A stretch of 64,000 nucleotides of DNA from Pyxicephalus adspersus (Eukaryota > Chordata > Amphibia > Anura > Pyxicephalidae), in NCBI RefSeq assembly GCF_032062135.1, contig NC_092862.1, positions 49,428,656 to 49,492,655 of the forward strand. The letters are read 5' to 3'. The position numbers and the translations under genes are program-made. Positions 10,552-25,500 of the stretch are shown in pieces (position 1 is the first letter of the stretch; each line of letters opens with the position of its first letter). The notes under the pieces are model-generated. The model was not told where the DNA came from. It ran no database searches and saw only the letters and a list, made by a program, of their open reading frames with translations.

Positions 10552-13500
10552 GTGAGCCCATCCTATAGCGATCACTCCCAGCACCTTCATCATCACATGG
10601 CTGGGAAATGGAGAAAATGGATACATATAGGATTATTATACATAATGGCAATGATCATCAGGCTTCTGTAAATTGGGGCAATGTGAACTTCAGCATGGCA
10701 GAATGAAGGCTTCAACTTTGATAATTGCTGCAAAACACTTTAATCCCAGTTGTCAGGCCAGACCCAGAATTCCTCCATATTCCATCTTTGCCCTATCCAG
10801 TTCTTACATAATCACCATTCTCTGCAAATCTCAGGTTTTTCCTTCCTTGTCACCTAGATGGATGGCAGGAAATGTTTGGTGCCAGGTAGATTACACAATC
10901 ATTAATAGACGGCACACAGCCAATATTACCAGATCCCGGGGTAATTCTGAACTGGCACGTTCCACCATCTAATGTTATTTCTGAAATAGTAATGGAGTGT
11001 GGTTTATAGGGCTGGGATTTCTAGGGTCATATGTAGTGTTCCTTATTATATTTATATTTACACTTCCCACAATCAGGCCCTACACAATGTGATTTTAGCT
11101 AGCAGTGAATATCACAAATCTGTTGTTTATTGTAGATATCTTCCAGCACCGGTAATTTCTAACTGCGGTTGTGTTGAGGTTTGGAGATAATCCCATGCGG
11201 TTGCAGTAAACAAAACGTTTATCAAGCACCATGGCTGACAGGTGTATATAGGAGTACTGGAGATTATAAAACTCCATATAGACATCTAATAGGTCAGCGG
11301 ATTGTTGTGAGATACAAACAAATGCTATACATACAGAACCATTCTTTTCAATAGAATGCGGAGGGGGGAGGACGGGTGAGCGCCATAGCAGATTGATGAA
11401 CAATGTCGGTCAGATTTTTGCTGTTTATCTCAGACAACTATTATCTGACATGGTACATAGCTTATGAGAGGCCTTACTGGTCAGGAAAAGAATAAGTTCA
11501 CATTACCACCACCATGTTGTTTTCTATACTTCAGGTACAAAACATCAACACCACAAAGTGCCACTTTAAAATGCCCTTTTCTCTATGATTTCTTTACCAA
11601 AAATATATTTGTTGTGTGATCCTCATGTTTACAATTACATTGACTGACCTTCTTTTACCCTTTTTTGGGTTTGGAACCCAGAGATTCCTATTTGGGCATA
11701 TTGGCATTTACAAAGTAAAGTGACCACGTGCAAAATATATTCTGATCGACCTAAAATATAATTGGCACCTAAGTATGAGATATTTAATATAGACAGCATA
11801 TGTTGATGAAATGTTGCAGCATATGTACACGGAATTGTATTTTATTTTTTCAGATAAGCTTGCATTATACAATGCTTGGATTGTTTCAGCCAGTTTGGTT
11901 ATAGCCAAAGCAATTCTGCATTATTTTGTCAAGCAGAAGCAGCATGTTATCCAGTGTAATTTGCAGCTTTTTGTTTTTGTCCATCCAATGGTACTTGGTA
12001 TGTGTGGGGAACGATTGTATTTACAATGAAGGTCACTGTAGCACTAAGATCACTTGTCATACATGGTAAAGCTGCATCCGGGATCCGGGATCTAACCGCA
12101 GCAGTGGCTGTGACTATCTGTCCAGTTCTATTTACAATCAATTATATTGGGCGGATTTATTTGTTAACCAAATACAATTATATACTACAATGCTAACCCC
12201 TACTTCTGGAAATGCTAAGTAGGTATGCAGACTGGAAGTTTACACTGCTACTATGGGCAACAATATTATTGTTATAAAATCCCTGAGCCTGTAGTCTTCA
12301 TTAGGAATCCAGGGGTTTTGGGGGCTTTGTTACAGTACATACACGGCCTGAGGTCTGTAGAGTTAAAGTTCATTATTTGAATAGATTGAAACAATCTGAA
12401 ATACCACTTCCTGAGAGTAGGGATTGATTATTACTTGAATGGCCTGTTCAGCCTTTCTCAACCTTTTGCTGCTAAAATGCTTTTGTGTTTTGGGGGGAGG
12501 GGTTTATTGGGAAAGATGCAAGCCTTACAAAGGTCAGCAGAATGTTTCCCTTTGCGTCCTGATATGTCCCAAGTCACCTTGGAAATATGCAAGCATCATT
12601 AACTCCTAGAGGATCCCTATAGTTCCTCAGAACCTTGTTTGAGAATCCCCGGTCTAGGCTGATGGTGCACCCACAGGCTAATGTCCAGGATAAGGTTTGT
12701 AGAGTTAGAAAATTCAGCATAAACAGATAGAAAGCAATCTCAAATACCAGAGAGTATTGATTATTACATAGTTTAAATACCTATGTTTTTTAGAACTCCT
12801 GCTAAAGCCGGGTCATGAAGGGGGGGGCAGAATGCAAACATTTCAATGATGGGCAAAATGTGACCTCTGTCCTGGAAATATACCTGCACCATCAAATAGG
12901 AGGTTGGGCATCCACAAGTCAAGGAACCCTATAGTTCCACAGAACCTTAGTTGACAATGCCTGGTCCATGTGGGTAATGCGCCTCATGGTTCAAATATGG
13001 GACCATCCCTTTTTAACATGTTTGTTAACATTGCATTTTGTAATTTACTTTAATGTGGATGACTGTAAATTAACCAGAGTTCCAGAATAGGCCCCCAGGT
13101 AGTCCTCAGGTTACATACAAGATAGGGACTGTAGGTTTGTTCCTAAGTTGAATTTGTATGTAAGTTGGAACAGGTACATTATTTTAATAAAAGCAATTAG
13201 GACAGATGTTTGTCTCAACATATTGGGCGGTGAGTTGTCAGTTACTGTATAAAATCCTCACTGTGAGTTAATCACAAACAAAGCAAAAAAAAATCTTTAT
13301 GGAACCTAGACATTCATTAACTTCTAGAGCAAGCTATGCTTTGATATGCAAAAAGAAACGACTGCAGAGTTTGTCTTGGTTATTAAAGAGTTACAAGAGG
13401 CTGCAGAAAGAGCTCACCCCCTAAGATCAGTCACAACCTCAGCTGTGTTTAGCAAAAGATTTTTTCTGCAAGTCATACAAACCACCCCTTCAAGCCTCTG

Positions 13501-16500
13501 TTCTGCACACAGCGAGCAGGGAAGCCCGGTCATATCTAGGAGGGGTCCAGGTGTCCTTAACCCAGTGACTACCTGTATATCATGCAGTGGGTGTATATTT
13601 AGATGAATCGGTGATGAAGATGGATCCTTGAGTACCCAGTTACAGCATGCAATGTTAAAATAATCATGTTAATGTGACAAACACAATGAAACCCCTTTAA
13701 GAGAGATAACTTAAGAGAATATGGTTACCTTGTATAATTAAATAAATGGGTCATGTAGAAAATTCAGTGGCACATTTTTCACTGTCACCACGCATTGCAG
13801 TACTCTTTGTGATTCAGACAAAAGAGGTTTGTGGAAAGGGATTTTTATTTGAAGAGCTGTAAAAGCTGTGTAATAGTTGTTTCATAGACCCAGCAATGTC
13901 TTCACATAAGCCATTTAAATTGACGCATGTAAACCTGGGGCGTGCCATTGCTAACCTCCTCCTTAAAAAAAAAAAAAAAATGAAATAATTTGCAGATCAG
14001 GTAAACCTACTACATACCTGTTATATACTGGGTCAGGGTTTAGCAGAAGGGGCATGAGACACAAATAGCATTTTTAGAGAGGACAGCTTCTAGTTTCAGT
14101 TTTTTTGTATTCTTTGGGCTAGATTAATCTTTTTACAAAAAAATGGCCTTCATCTTGAGTAACTAGTAACATCCTTGTGGCATAAGGCATTGTAATGCTT
14201 CCTGCCATGATCTAGTGTTTTGTTTTATCATTTATTAGCGTTTGCTTAAAGCCACAAAATGTCTTCCTCTAGTGTATATAGGTGATGGGTTAAACACACC
14301 TAGAACTGAAGGTCTTTGTTCAGGCGAATATTATTACCACTATGAATGAATACCTTGGAGGTCTCCAGCTGTTGCTGAGCAGTCTCCAGGGAGTTCCGCT
14401 TGCCAGCCATAGTTGTTAGGTTCGTACATTTTGCATTTGTTGTGGAGAAGCCCAAAAGCACAATTCCTAAATGAACACCTTGGTAACCTCACTGGTGCTC
14501 GAGCTATAATCTATATACTTACACTGACACGTGCCTCAAATTTGATCACCGACACAACTTCTCAGTGCCTTTCCACTTCCTGTCACATATTCTATTTTTA
14601 CACATCTAAAAATATTAGTACTATTCTGGCTGCTTCCTTTTAGGTTTTTTTTTTTTATGGCCATCTCTTCATAATGTATTACAGATGGAGATTCCTGTTG
14701 TAAAGATACTCACACATTTTACAATGATTTTTTAAAATCCCAATTATTTATAGTTTCAGTGTATGCTAATTTCATACACACACCACATTAAGGAACTAAA
14801 CAATTTAATGGTAGGAAGGCCAGTGTTCTCCCCAGCCCCTTTTAGCCGGGAGCACCACCCGGCACTTTTCAGTAACCACCTTGCTGTTTTGGGTGGTTAC
14901 TGAAAATTTGGGTCACCACCTGCCTGCAGCTTCATCTCATCAAGTTTTAAAAGAATTCTGGGGGGAAGTGTATACTGAAGGTATTCTTGGTATGCCTTGA
15001 ATGACTATTGAAGCCTCCAGGAATACCTGATAAGTCAACTTGTCCTGTTCTTGTGCTACTAAAGCGGCCCATTAACAGAAGTTGTTAATCGAATAGGAAC
15101 TTATTCGAGGGCTTAGATGTTGTATACAGTATTCTGGTCAATGTGTAATGGCTTGGTCCATGAACGTGAGTACTATTGCTGTTTGGCCAAGTAGAGTCTT
15201 TCAAACCTGGCAGTTGCAGTTATTGGTTTGGATACTCCTCCTCTTTCCCTCATTTTGTTTTTTTCATCTAAAAACACTTGGGTATTTTAAACGGTAATTG
15301 TACTTTCATATAAAGTACAGTTCACTGAACTGCCCTCGCCATTTGACCTCCCCACCCCAGGAGGCAGCACAATGGTATTTTATATGATAGTAGACTTTAT
15401 TTAAAAAACGTTTATATCAAATCAGTAGACCCTAAGCTGAATTGTAAAAATTGCTCAGGCCTATATGATGTAATGTGGTATATGTAGCTGCTTTGAAAGA
15501 GATTGTAACATATAGAAAGGGTAGAGAAACTCTTCAGGAGACAGTGGAGCAATGTAACGGTGTTAGGGTGCTCTTTTAGCCACCACCATCTTCTTCCTTC
15601 TTCTCTTCTTTGATTTAGTCTTTAGCTATCATGATTGGCCAGGATGACATAACCTATGCATGCCGGAGTTCATTAGGTCGCAGCGACCACAAGGGAGATT
15701 GCGATCAGGCAGGAAAACTTTCTTCAACTCACCTAAACATTCTTCACCTCACATCACCTGTACCTTTCTGCAATATTACCCTGCATGATCCCAAATTGTA
15801 AAAGAAGAATTTTAGTTCCACTTCAAGTGGTAAGCTACCTTCTAAGGCAGGGCGGGGGGTGGGATGGGCGCGGGCAATAGGGTCAGGAAACTCTGTGGTA
15901 AAGTTATCCGCTAACATTTTATTTATTAATTTGTATTTATATAGTGCCAACATATTACGCAGTGCTCTAAAAAGCCCATTTTCCCATCACTAGCTGTCCT
16001 GCAAAGGGGCTCACAATCTAATGTCTGGTCCATAATCATATTTTGTTAGCGTAGTCTAAGGCCAATTTAGGGTTCATAGCAGTTAGGGGAGACCAATTTA
16101 CCTAACTGCATATTTTTGGGATGTGGGAGAAAACCGGAAACATGGGCCTTTAAAAAAAAAAAAAGCCTCTTTGATTAATGTATTGTATTTTTGCAAACTT
16201 AAAAGGAACTAAAGCAAAAAAAAAAATAGACCTGCCTTCAATTCTGCAGGGCAGTCCGATCCATCTGGAGGCCTCTTCCATCGGGTCCCGCGTCGTCCGA
16301 CATGTTTCTGCAAGCCGGCGCGCGGGATGCCTCCATCTTTGTCTTTTTTTTTTCCTGTTCTCCTTCCAATGTCACCTGACCCAGGCGCCATATCGGGTGA
16401 CGTAGGTTGAAAAAAAAACTTGCTGATCTCACTGCACATCCGCGAGATCGTCAATTTTTTTTTCCACAAAAAGTAAAGTGACATTTCTGAGTTTAGGTAC

Positions 16501-19500
16501 GCTTTATTTATCTCTGGAGACGGACGATGGAGGATGAACGACGATCCTAATGCAAGGGAAGGGGGATAGTGCACGCTCCCTTCTCCATAGAGAAGAATGC
16601 CACTGTATGTACAGCATCATTCATGCATCGTGTAGTCCTTAGTCATTGGAAAGGATTGTGAAAGATCCTTTCCAACGACAATAATTGCACGTGTGTATGC
16701 AGCTTTAGTATTAGGCTGACAACACGTATCCGTGTTGTTTGGTATAATATCTGTAAAAACCTGGTAGCTGTCATTTTTCTATTCTGTTTGTGTGTAAAAT
16801 AGGCATACTTAGTAATACACTTTAAGTCACCATCTAAAAAATACCTTTTAGGAAATGAGCGAATCCCTCATCTGTCCTGTTAAAGCTCATAGTTACTTGT
16901 ACTATTTGGGTCACATATAGGTGTTAAGTTGCAACAATATGATAATTTTATTTTTCCGCTGTGTCACACTGTGATGTAGGTGTTTCCTGAGTGGCGCCTT
17001 GGTTCCTGTATTGAACAACTCAGATGTTCACAGTTTCTTTTTATTGCTAAGATTATTTCACCAACAGAAAACAGAATTTATTATAATGTATGTGCTAAAA
17101 GGCATAAACCTAAATGGGCGAGCATATGCTGGCCCTTCATAATTGATTCTGAACAAACTTTAATGCATGTGGGGTGTAGCTGGACAGACCTAAATCTTAT
17201 GTGCAAAATTTACTTTGGTTGTCACTGCTTAATATTAAACTAAATATCCCCAGCCTTTGCATTTCTTTTATGTGTGTCATTTTTTATGTCAGTTCTATGC
17301 TGTATGCAGCTAATCTCGGATTGAAGTGTGTTTGTCCTGCAGAAACTTGATTTTAGGGCCTATTTACGCCACGTGCATTAGTCTGTATTGGCCATTAACG
17401 AAATAAGATAATAGTTTTGCTCCAGCTATGAACCAAATGTCCAAAAGTAAGCATATGTTAATGTGACACATTAAAAACATGTCAGCACTCAACTCAAATG
17501 CATTTAGAATTCACAGTGGCATGAATTAAGCCTTAATTCAGAGCGCCTCAGTTCTCTTTTTTTAATCATTAGCATGTTGTTTAAAACACATTTTTTTTTA
17601 CTATGTAATGGAATGCCAAGTCATTTTCTAATATAGAGCCCTTTACATCCAGAGTTAGCCTGGGGATCCTCCAAAATCCCTCCCTTTATGTGGAACACAT
17701 ATAACACTCCACACATCACTCATTTCTTTACTGGGGTCTCCAGCCATTGGCAGAAATATGTGTTTTTCATGCTGAAAGATATTTTACTTTGTTTTATTTA
17801 TTTATTTTATTGCATTTGTACATACTTACTGCTACTGCCACTAACTACAGTGTGTGGTCCTGTACCTAACTATAGTTATATGTAAACTTAGTTGTTAAAA
17901 ATAGTTAGGCTGATAGCTAAGCATTTTTTATGGATGTTCTTAGTTTTTGGTTATACAACAGCAGGACATCACCATCCTACTTTTTTGTATAATCTGATCA
18001 TCCTGAAACTAAATTGCTGGTGATGCCGGAATTCAGACAGGTTCCTTGGAGCATTGTGAATACAGAATAATATAAAAATCTAATTCTGAATGTTATCACC
18101 GTTTTCAGTTGCCATGCACGTGATTAGTGCTGCAGGAACTACCATCTACTGCCCTTTGGTGAAAAGGTACAGGGTATTTATATATCCCCCTTAAGAACTT
18201 CTTGGTATAACAGAGAAGTATAGAAAGTTTTTTTCCTTACTTGTCAGCAGCAGCCTGATTTGATTGGGTTTTACTTTACAGAAGGTTTACTTAAAGCTGC
18301 TTAATATGTCGACACAAATAAATGACAATCCAACCATGAGTTGTAGTGCTCCACTAATGTGCTGCTAATATTTCCATCTGAAAGGAGAAACATACAAAGC
18401 TGTCCCACTTTTATGCTATGAAAAAAAAGCCGATCATGCAAAACATTTAAGAACACCTTTGTTTTTGTTCTACCTTCTAGCAGTATAATCACTTTGATTT
18501 TTTTAGTTCTAGGACATGTTTTTATTCAGGGGATAAGCAACATGAAGCACATAGTCAGAATGTAACTAGGTTCATATGACAAAATGTATCCCAGGGCAGA
18601 ATTCATAAATAGGATTTTTAGTCCATCTCTGCAATACAGACACATTTCTCAATTTTAGTTACGGTATGTGGACTTACTAAACGGTGAATCACACATTCCC
18701 TCAAACATTTCCTTGTGGTAAACTTTAAGGTCCATGGTTTTCAATGGCAGTAATTGATTCCCATCAGGGAATAGTTGTGGGAATGTCATTATTCCTGTTT
18801 TATAAATACTACGCATACTAAAGTATTAACATATTCTGAACTAGCAAAAAAGGACTTCAAAACAAGCCTTCATTCACCTCTGTAGATGTGGTATTGTGGA
18901 GGAATTCAACTTTAGACGCTCACAGCAGGTACAGTGAAATCCTAGTTATTTTCCTATTACTTTTTATTGCACCAGAATCTTGTCTGCCTAACAGTAAACA
19001 AACAGCAGTTAAACAGTTTAAATCTTTAAGGACAAATTAACTGTTTTCATACTGCGTTACACCATTTAAGGTTGCCCATAGATGGAACTGGGGACAATCG
19101 GTAATCCTATAATTACTTATTGTCCCTGAGATGTATACATCTCAGGAGAACCTGTCGCCTCTCTGTATTCTAGAGGAGGATCGTCAGTCCCTTGTGATAG
19201 CTAGAGAGCAGTTCAATGTTATCACTTTTATTGTGACTTAGTATTATATCAAATCAATAATTTCAGACACCCCTCCAGAAAGTGCTGGTGGAAGTAGTGG
19301 TGATAACTACCAAAGCTTACAATACAACTCAAATTTGAGTCTGGTCGTTCATCAATTTTGAATACAGATACAGTGGATACCTGGCCTGTCAGTATTTATT
19401 ATTATTAATAATAAACAGGATTTTTATAGCGCCAACATATTACACAGTGATGTACATTAAATAGGGGTTGTAAATGACAGACAGATACAGACAGTGATAC

Positions 19501-22500
19501 AGGAGGAGAGGACCCTGCCCCGAAGAGCTTACAATCTAGGATGAGGGGGAAGTATCACACAATAGGAGGGGAGATATGGAGTGGTGGGTGAGTTTTAGGA
19601 GACCGAAGACGATGGGTAGACAAGTTTGAAAAAATAGGTTTTGAGTGTTCTTTTAAATGAGCAGTAGGAGCAAGCCAAATAGGACGAGGAAGACCATTCT
19701 AGAGAGTTGGGGCAGCATTCATCATGAATTAAAGAAAAGGTGGCACAGACTGCCTATTTTCACATATATTTTGTATCATGACAGTGTCTGTTCTTCTATC
19801 TGGAAATACTTTGTTACTTACTGTAGATGATTTTCCTATTAGGTGGTCAGAAAGGCTCTTACAGAAGAGAAGAGAGTCTCTACGAAAACCTCTGTGGTGG
19901 ACCTTGTGACGGAGACAGACCATCTTGTGGAGGAGCTGATTATCTCCTCTCTGAGAGAGAAGTATCCCACTCACAGGTAAGCTGTCCTGCTAAGCAGACG
20001 GGTACTTTTTGGGGTGCAGTAATGAAAATGGTTAGGATTTCTATTTAACCTGTACATCATATGTTCCTGGGCATGATTAGCATCTTCAGTAAAAACCTAT
20101 GGAGTAAAAAAACCATTCAAAAGTAAACAAATTCTGGATATGTTTTCAATTCACCTATATATTACAATCTACAGTTAACAAAAAGTGCCTTCCTCAATTT
20201 TATTGATGTGCGCAATATTATTATTCAGAGAGACCAAATAATATTCCCAAATTTAGGGGGCCGATTAGAGCTTTGCCTGAATAACATCAGTTGACACCAA
20301 TTTTGGATACTTTTGGGATAAACCAGAAGAATTGATAGGTGTATATATGGCCTGCAGTTATCTTCTTCTGACCTGCACTGTGCAGGTTTTGCCTTTCTAT
20401 AGGCTTGAATTGGAATGCAAAACCCACTAGAAGAGACTACATTTTGAGCATGTTTTCTGTATTGCCGGGAAATATTTCCTATGACTTTACAATTGGTACA
20501 CAGAGATGATATATGTATGATTTTTTTTTTTCTCCCAGGTTTATCGGTGAAGAATCTACCTCAGCAGGTTCCAAATGCATCCTAACCAACAGCCCGACAT
20601 GGATTATCGACCCTATTGATGGAACCTGCAATTTTGTACACAGGTATTTTACATTTCTGCTGCTGACAGGTCTTTTACCTGTGGTCATCCTGTCTCTTCA
20701 AAAGACTGTTTACTGAGCTGTTCCAGTACTTTGAACATTTAAGCAGACAGGTACTTCTAAGTCATCCGAGTGTTTTTTTTTTTATTTGCTAATTTGGTAT
20801 GGTCAGTGAGTGACTATGAAAGCTTTAAAGTGGAGTTAAACCTTCACTACCCAGCTATCCCCATTTCATATCCATCTTCCTTTATTCTTCATCTTTATGA
20901 TCTTTGGCCATCTTGATTGACTGTGATCAGGTGTTGTATCTTCCACATGGTAGTTCATTAATTCCTGGCACAAATAGGGGAAGACAGGATTGCCAGCTTT
21001 TTCCTGGCAAACCCCGCTAAATACTTGCACGGCTCATCAAAATTTGACAGCTGAGCAGCGATTAGGCAGGTAAGGATAGTAATTGCAGATGGGACATCGC
21101 CTGTTCTTGTCTGCAATAACCACCTTTCCATATGTACTATCTTAAAAGTGGCACTTTTAGCATGATTGTCCACAAAATTTGGGTTTTTATGTCTTGGTGA
21201 CATATTTATGCTATAGTTTAAACCAATAATGAGATATGAGAGGCAGCTCTGGAACACAAACATGCAAGCACATTAAAAGTGCTGATAAACATATGACAAG
21301 TCACCATAACAATTTTTAGATTGTTATATCTAGTAATATTCTAGTGTAATATATGTATAGAAGTAGTGTCTAAAGCAAGCTTGTGGTTTGATATCCAAGC
21401 AGATACTTGTTTGTCTGACTATTGGCAGTACAGGATTAAAACTTGTTTGCCAATAATTAGCTCATGTATGGACATAGAAAAGGGCTTCTGTCGTGCTTGT
21501 TTTATAAAGCAGCTGAGATTGTATTTTATCTTTATATTCTGATGTTATATGTAATTTTTTCTGTAGTTGTATATTATTTTGTCTAGATATTACAAATATT
21601 TATTTAGTCCTTGGTGCTTCTATGACCTTCTGTTTACAGAAGGGCTTTCTAGTAATCTGCTCCTGTCTAAGCGGAAACCAATATGATCAAGCAGACAGGG
21701 AGAGCATGTGGCCCTCCTCAGATTATTCAGCTGTGTGTGTTGTAAATATACCTGAATAGCGGGAAATCAAATTACAAGAGCTTATCGCATAACTGTAGTA
21801 CGTCATGTTGGTAAAGGATAAGAGTCGGATATAAGAATTATGTATATGCAAGTATGAGTAGTCACTATTAGTATTTTATATTTGCCTGATTTAAAAATGT
21901 TAACAGGCAAAATATAAATTCTATGTATTACTGTGGGTACTGCACTTCATACTTCTCTGTTGCTTTACATAATTCCTTCTAGGCTTGCATTGTTTATTAT
22001 GTGTTTTGCCCTTTTAAAAGTATATTCGTGTTTTCCTGTTCACTTTCCTGTCTTAAATTATTTGCATTCCAAGATTCGCTGAGATCACTCACTGAGATCA
22101 CTCACTGAGATCATCATGCTTGTTTCTATAGGTTTCCTCTAGTGGCGGTCAGCATTGGATTTGCTGTCAATCGAGAGGTATAAAACGTGTTCTGTAAGTT
22201 TGTAACCTTAGATTCCTAATGGTATCTCATTTGGGAAGGGTAAGAGGTTGTACCATTTTGTATACATTTTAAGGGAACACAATAACCAACCCATGACCTC
22301 TGCCATTTTACCCAGGTCCAGCCAAATGGGTGATTTAGGAAATTGAAATATCAAATTATTTTTTCATTAAAGTTTGCTAAGACGTTTCCATGTTTCTTTC
22401 ATGATTGGGCCCCATCTTATACATATACACGCTGTGATGTTGCCACAATCCGACATTTTATGAGTAAAAATTGGTAACCCTATAAATTACACTCTGTGTT

Positions 22501-25500
22501 TTGGTTTAGAAAAAGTCACATGGTAAAAAGTATGGGAAATAATGGAATGACTGACATTACTTGGATACTAACTAAAAAGTATCATTGAGATTAAAAAGAG
22601 TCAGTCATACATCTGTCTATACTGTGGATTTCAATATTTGAAGGGTTGCCAAAAAGCTGTATTTTAGATTTCAATAGTCTGGCAGAAAGGGCTCTTTCTG
22701 ATCTCTTAAGGGGTTTATAGGCAAAGTTCTTGAAATCTACCAACCTCCCGAAGTTGTTGTGACCTTTAAGATCATGTGCAGAGATATTACCACAGCATCC
22801 TGTAAGAGATGCTATAACAAAAAATGAATTTTGATTCCAACATCTGCTAAAAATGGAGCCATACTTAGAATAAAGATTGATAATATACACAACTGCATGT
22901 ATTGGGTCAGTTATGTTGCCAGATAAAAAAAGGTTGGTATTGTTTTCACAATAGTTTAGTTAAAATGCTTCCTTAATCCTCTAGTCATGCAGGTCTCTGA
23001 TGGTTACAATGGACACCTTACCTAAATTCGTCGTTTTATTACCTAACTTTTAAACTTGCAACATAACAAGAAAAAAACATCCCCCTCCATCTCAAACTTC
23101 TCAGCAATATGCTTCTTCCAGTGCTGAAGCTCTTCGTACTAGGATGCTTGCTATCATGGGACTAGGGATTAAGGGGATGTCACTTTTGAGTGTAAAGAAA
23201 AGGTTGTTTTGATTGTTTGTGGCCAATCTTGTGCTCCAATTTTTAGTGGTGTCTTTTACCTGCTGAGCATTATAGCAAATATCAGGACTGGATGGACAGA
23301 AGTACAAGTACTCCCTTACATACATGTAATCTTTGTATTTTACAACTTAGATATAGATATTAATCCACTATTATGTGAGATATATAACTAATTTAAAGTT
23401 TTTTTGTGGAATTTTCTACAGGGTGTGGAAAAAGGCAGTAGAGGGACTAATTTATGCATAGATACGCAGTCCTATTATTAAACAGCCATTATCTTTATTA
23501 GGTACCAATCAACCAAAAGCTTATCAATGCTTCAAGGTCAAGTTAGGGTTTAGGTAACAGAGAATAAAGTTTTAAAATTGAGCTGACCTGCTGGAGTCCA
23601 GATTTGTGGGTGGTCACCAAAACTTTTTTTTTATATTCCTAGTGGAACTCTTTTATTAGAATTAGTTCTATCATACAGTAATCACATGAGCCCTTTTTGT
23701 ATTTTCTTTAAAGCTTGAGTTTGGAGTTATATACCATTGCACTGAGGAAAAAATGTACACAGCAAGAAAAGGGCATGGGGCGTTTTGTAATCAAGAACAA
23801 CTTCATGTGACAAAAGAAACAGGTCGGTGCCTTTTTTTTATTTATCTGCCATAATTTCTTAATTTGTTATTTCATCTCTTGCTAGTTGATTTTTAATTGG
23901 AGATGAACATTTTAAAATGCTGCCATATTTATTTGGATTATTCATTGTCTGAATTGTATTGATTTTACAGGTATCAGGAATGCTTTGATTTTAACTGAAA
24001 TTGGGCCCAAACGGGATCCAGCTACGTTAAAATTGTTCTTGGGGAACATGGAGAAATTTCTGACATTCCATGCTCATGGGTAAGGAGTTGCATATATTTA
24101 TCTTTGTAGTTATGATGTCTTTGTGTGTGGCTCACAATATTAACATCAAATGTGTTTCTATATTGTACATTATTATGTATTGGTGGCATAATATATGTAT
24201 TAGTGCAACCAACATACTAATAAGCATTTCTGTTACAGAGGTGTATTGCTGTAGTTGAAAAACCTGAATTCAGATCGATCCAGCCAACTACAAGACATAA
24301 GAGCTGTGTACATTTGTTGAATATTCTGTCCACTCTAGGTCTTTAAACGATGAAACACTGGAAAATGTGCCATTTCCAGTTTTATCTAAATGAGCCTTCT
24401 TATCTTGGACTACCGAATGATTAGCCATTATGTCGTTCTTGCATATTGAGAGAAATATGGCGATTGTCTTTGCTGACAATCTTCTTAAAAATATTTTTTG
24501 GCAGTGATGTTGCTCATCTACTTCAGTTCTTTTAAAGTCTTTTCAAAGAATCAAATACTTTAAGCAAGTAGTTTAAAGAAGTAGGCAGCAAATAAACCCC
24601 TAACCTGTTTGCATGTTCTTTTCATTGACTCAGATGATTATATTGGCATTTGTAAAAGGAAAAGTCCACAATGTCAGGCTATGTATGTTTCTTCATGCCC
24701 TACTAACATTGTTACCACCAAACAGGAAATCTGCAACATGAACACAGAAAACCACATAAAATGATAGGGACACTTGGAACTGTTAATGCTGCTCCATAAT
24801 AATGTTGAACTATAAAATACAATTCTACATATTATATGTTTACAGGTATTTTCTTTTGCATTTAAGTCCATACTAACAGTATATAGTATTTAGTGTTTTT
24901 TTATATTACTTTTTTTTTTACAAAATGTGTCATGGCACTGTATTGCTTCCTGAATTTCCTGTGTTGCAATGTTAATAAAGTACTTGGCAAACATCCACTG
25001 ACAAACGATTTGTTGTGAGTCTTTTCTAAGCAAGGTCCAAGGAGCTGGTGGTATTCCTTGGTGAAATTATTAAGCCAGTGGTGTTTCCTTAGTGGCAATA
25101 TGGCTGTATATGAATATGTTACTGGCCTTAAATGTATTTGTCTTTTTCCGCTTTATGCCAACAGGGTCCGAATCATTGGAAGTGCCACGCTTGCTCTCTG
25201 TCAAGTAGCATCCGGGGCTGCTGATGGCTTCTATCAGTTTGGACTTCATTGCTGGGACTTGGCAGCAGCTACTGTAATTATCAGGGAAGCTGGAGGAGTT
25301 GTGATAGATACCTCTGGTAAGTGTTGACAATGAAAAGTGGAGCTTTGCTTGACAATATTTAGGAAAATCTTTATTGTTGGACCTTCACCTTGCTTGTAAC
25401 TCCTAATACCTAAAATAGCCCACAAAATACCAGGTTTCTAGCTGTACGCTAATTGTTTTTTTAGCGTATCATGTATTTGACAATTATAATAGCAGCAGAA

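Larger units (their letters stand above)
10552..19842. other. IMPA2 intron 1 (9.3 kb) and its repeats
   Basis: No internal exon was recognised; exon 1 joins exon 2 in frame directly. Contents include a diverged tandem duplication (12345-12975), an A-run at 13967-13980, a CAGTGTTCTCCCC-type element (about 14820-14975), a dispersed repeat (about 15580-15835), a SINE 3' part (15925-16140), a GC-rich repeat (16196-16470), a MITE half (about 16505-16712) and a LINE tail (19391-19712). The rest is AT-rich with no signal I can name. Confidence 0.6.
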
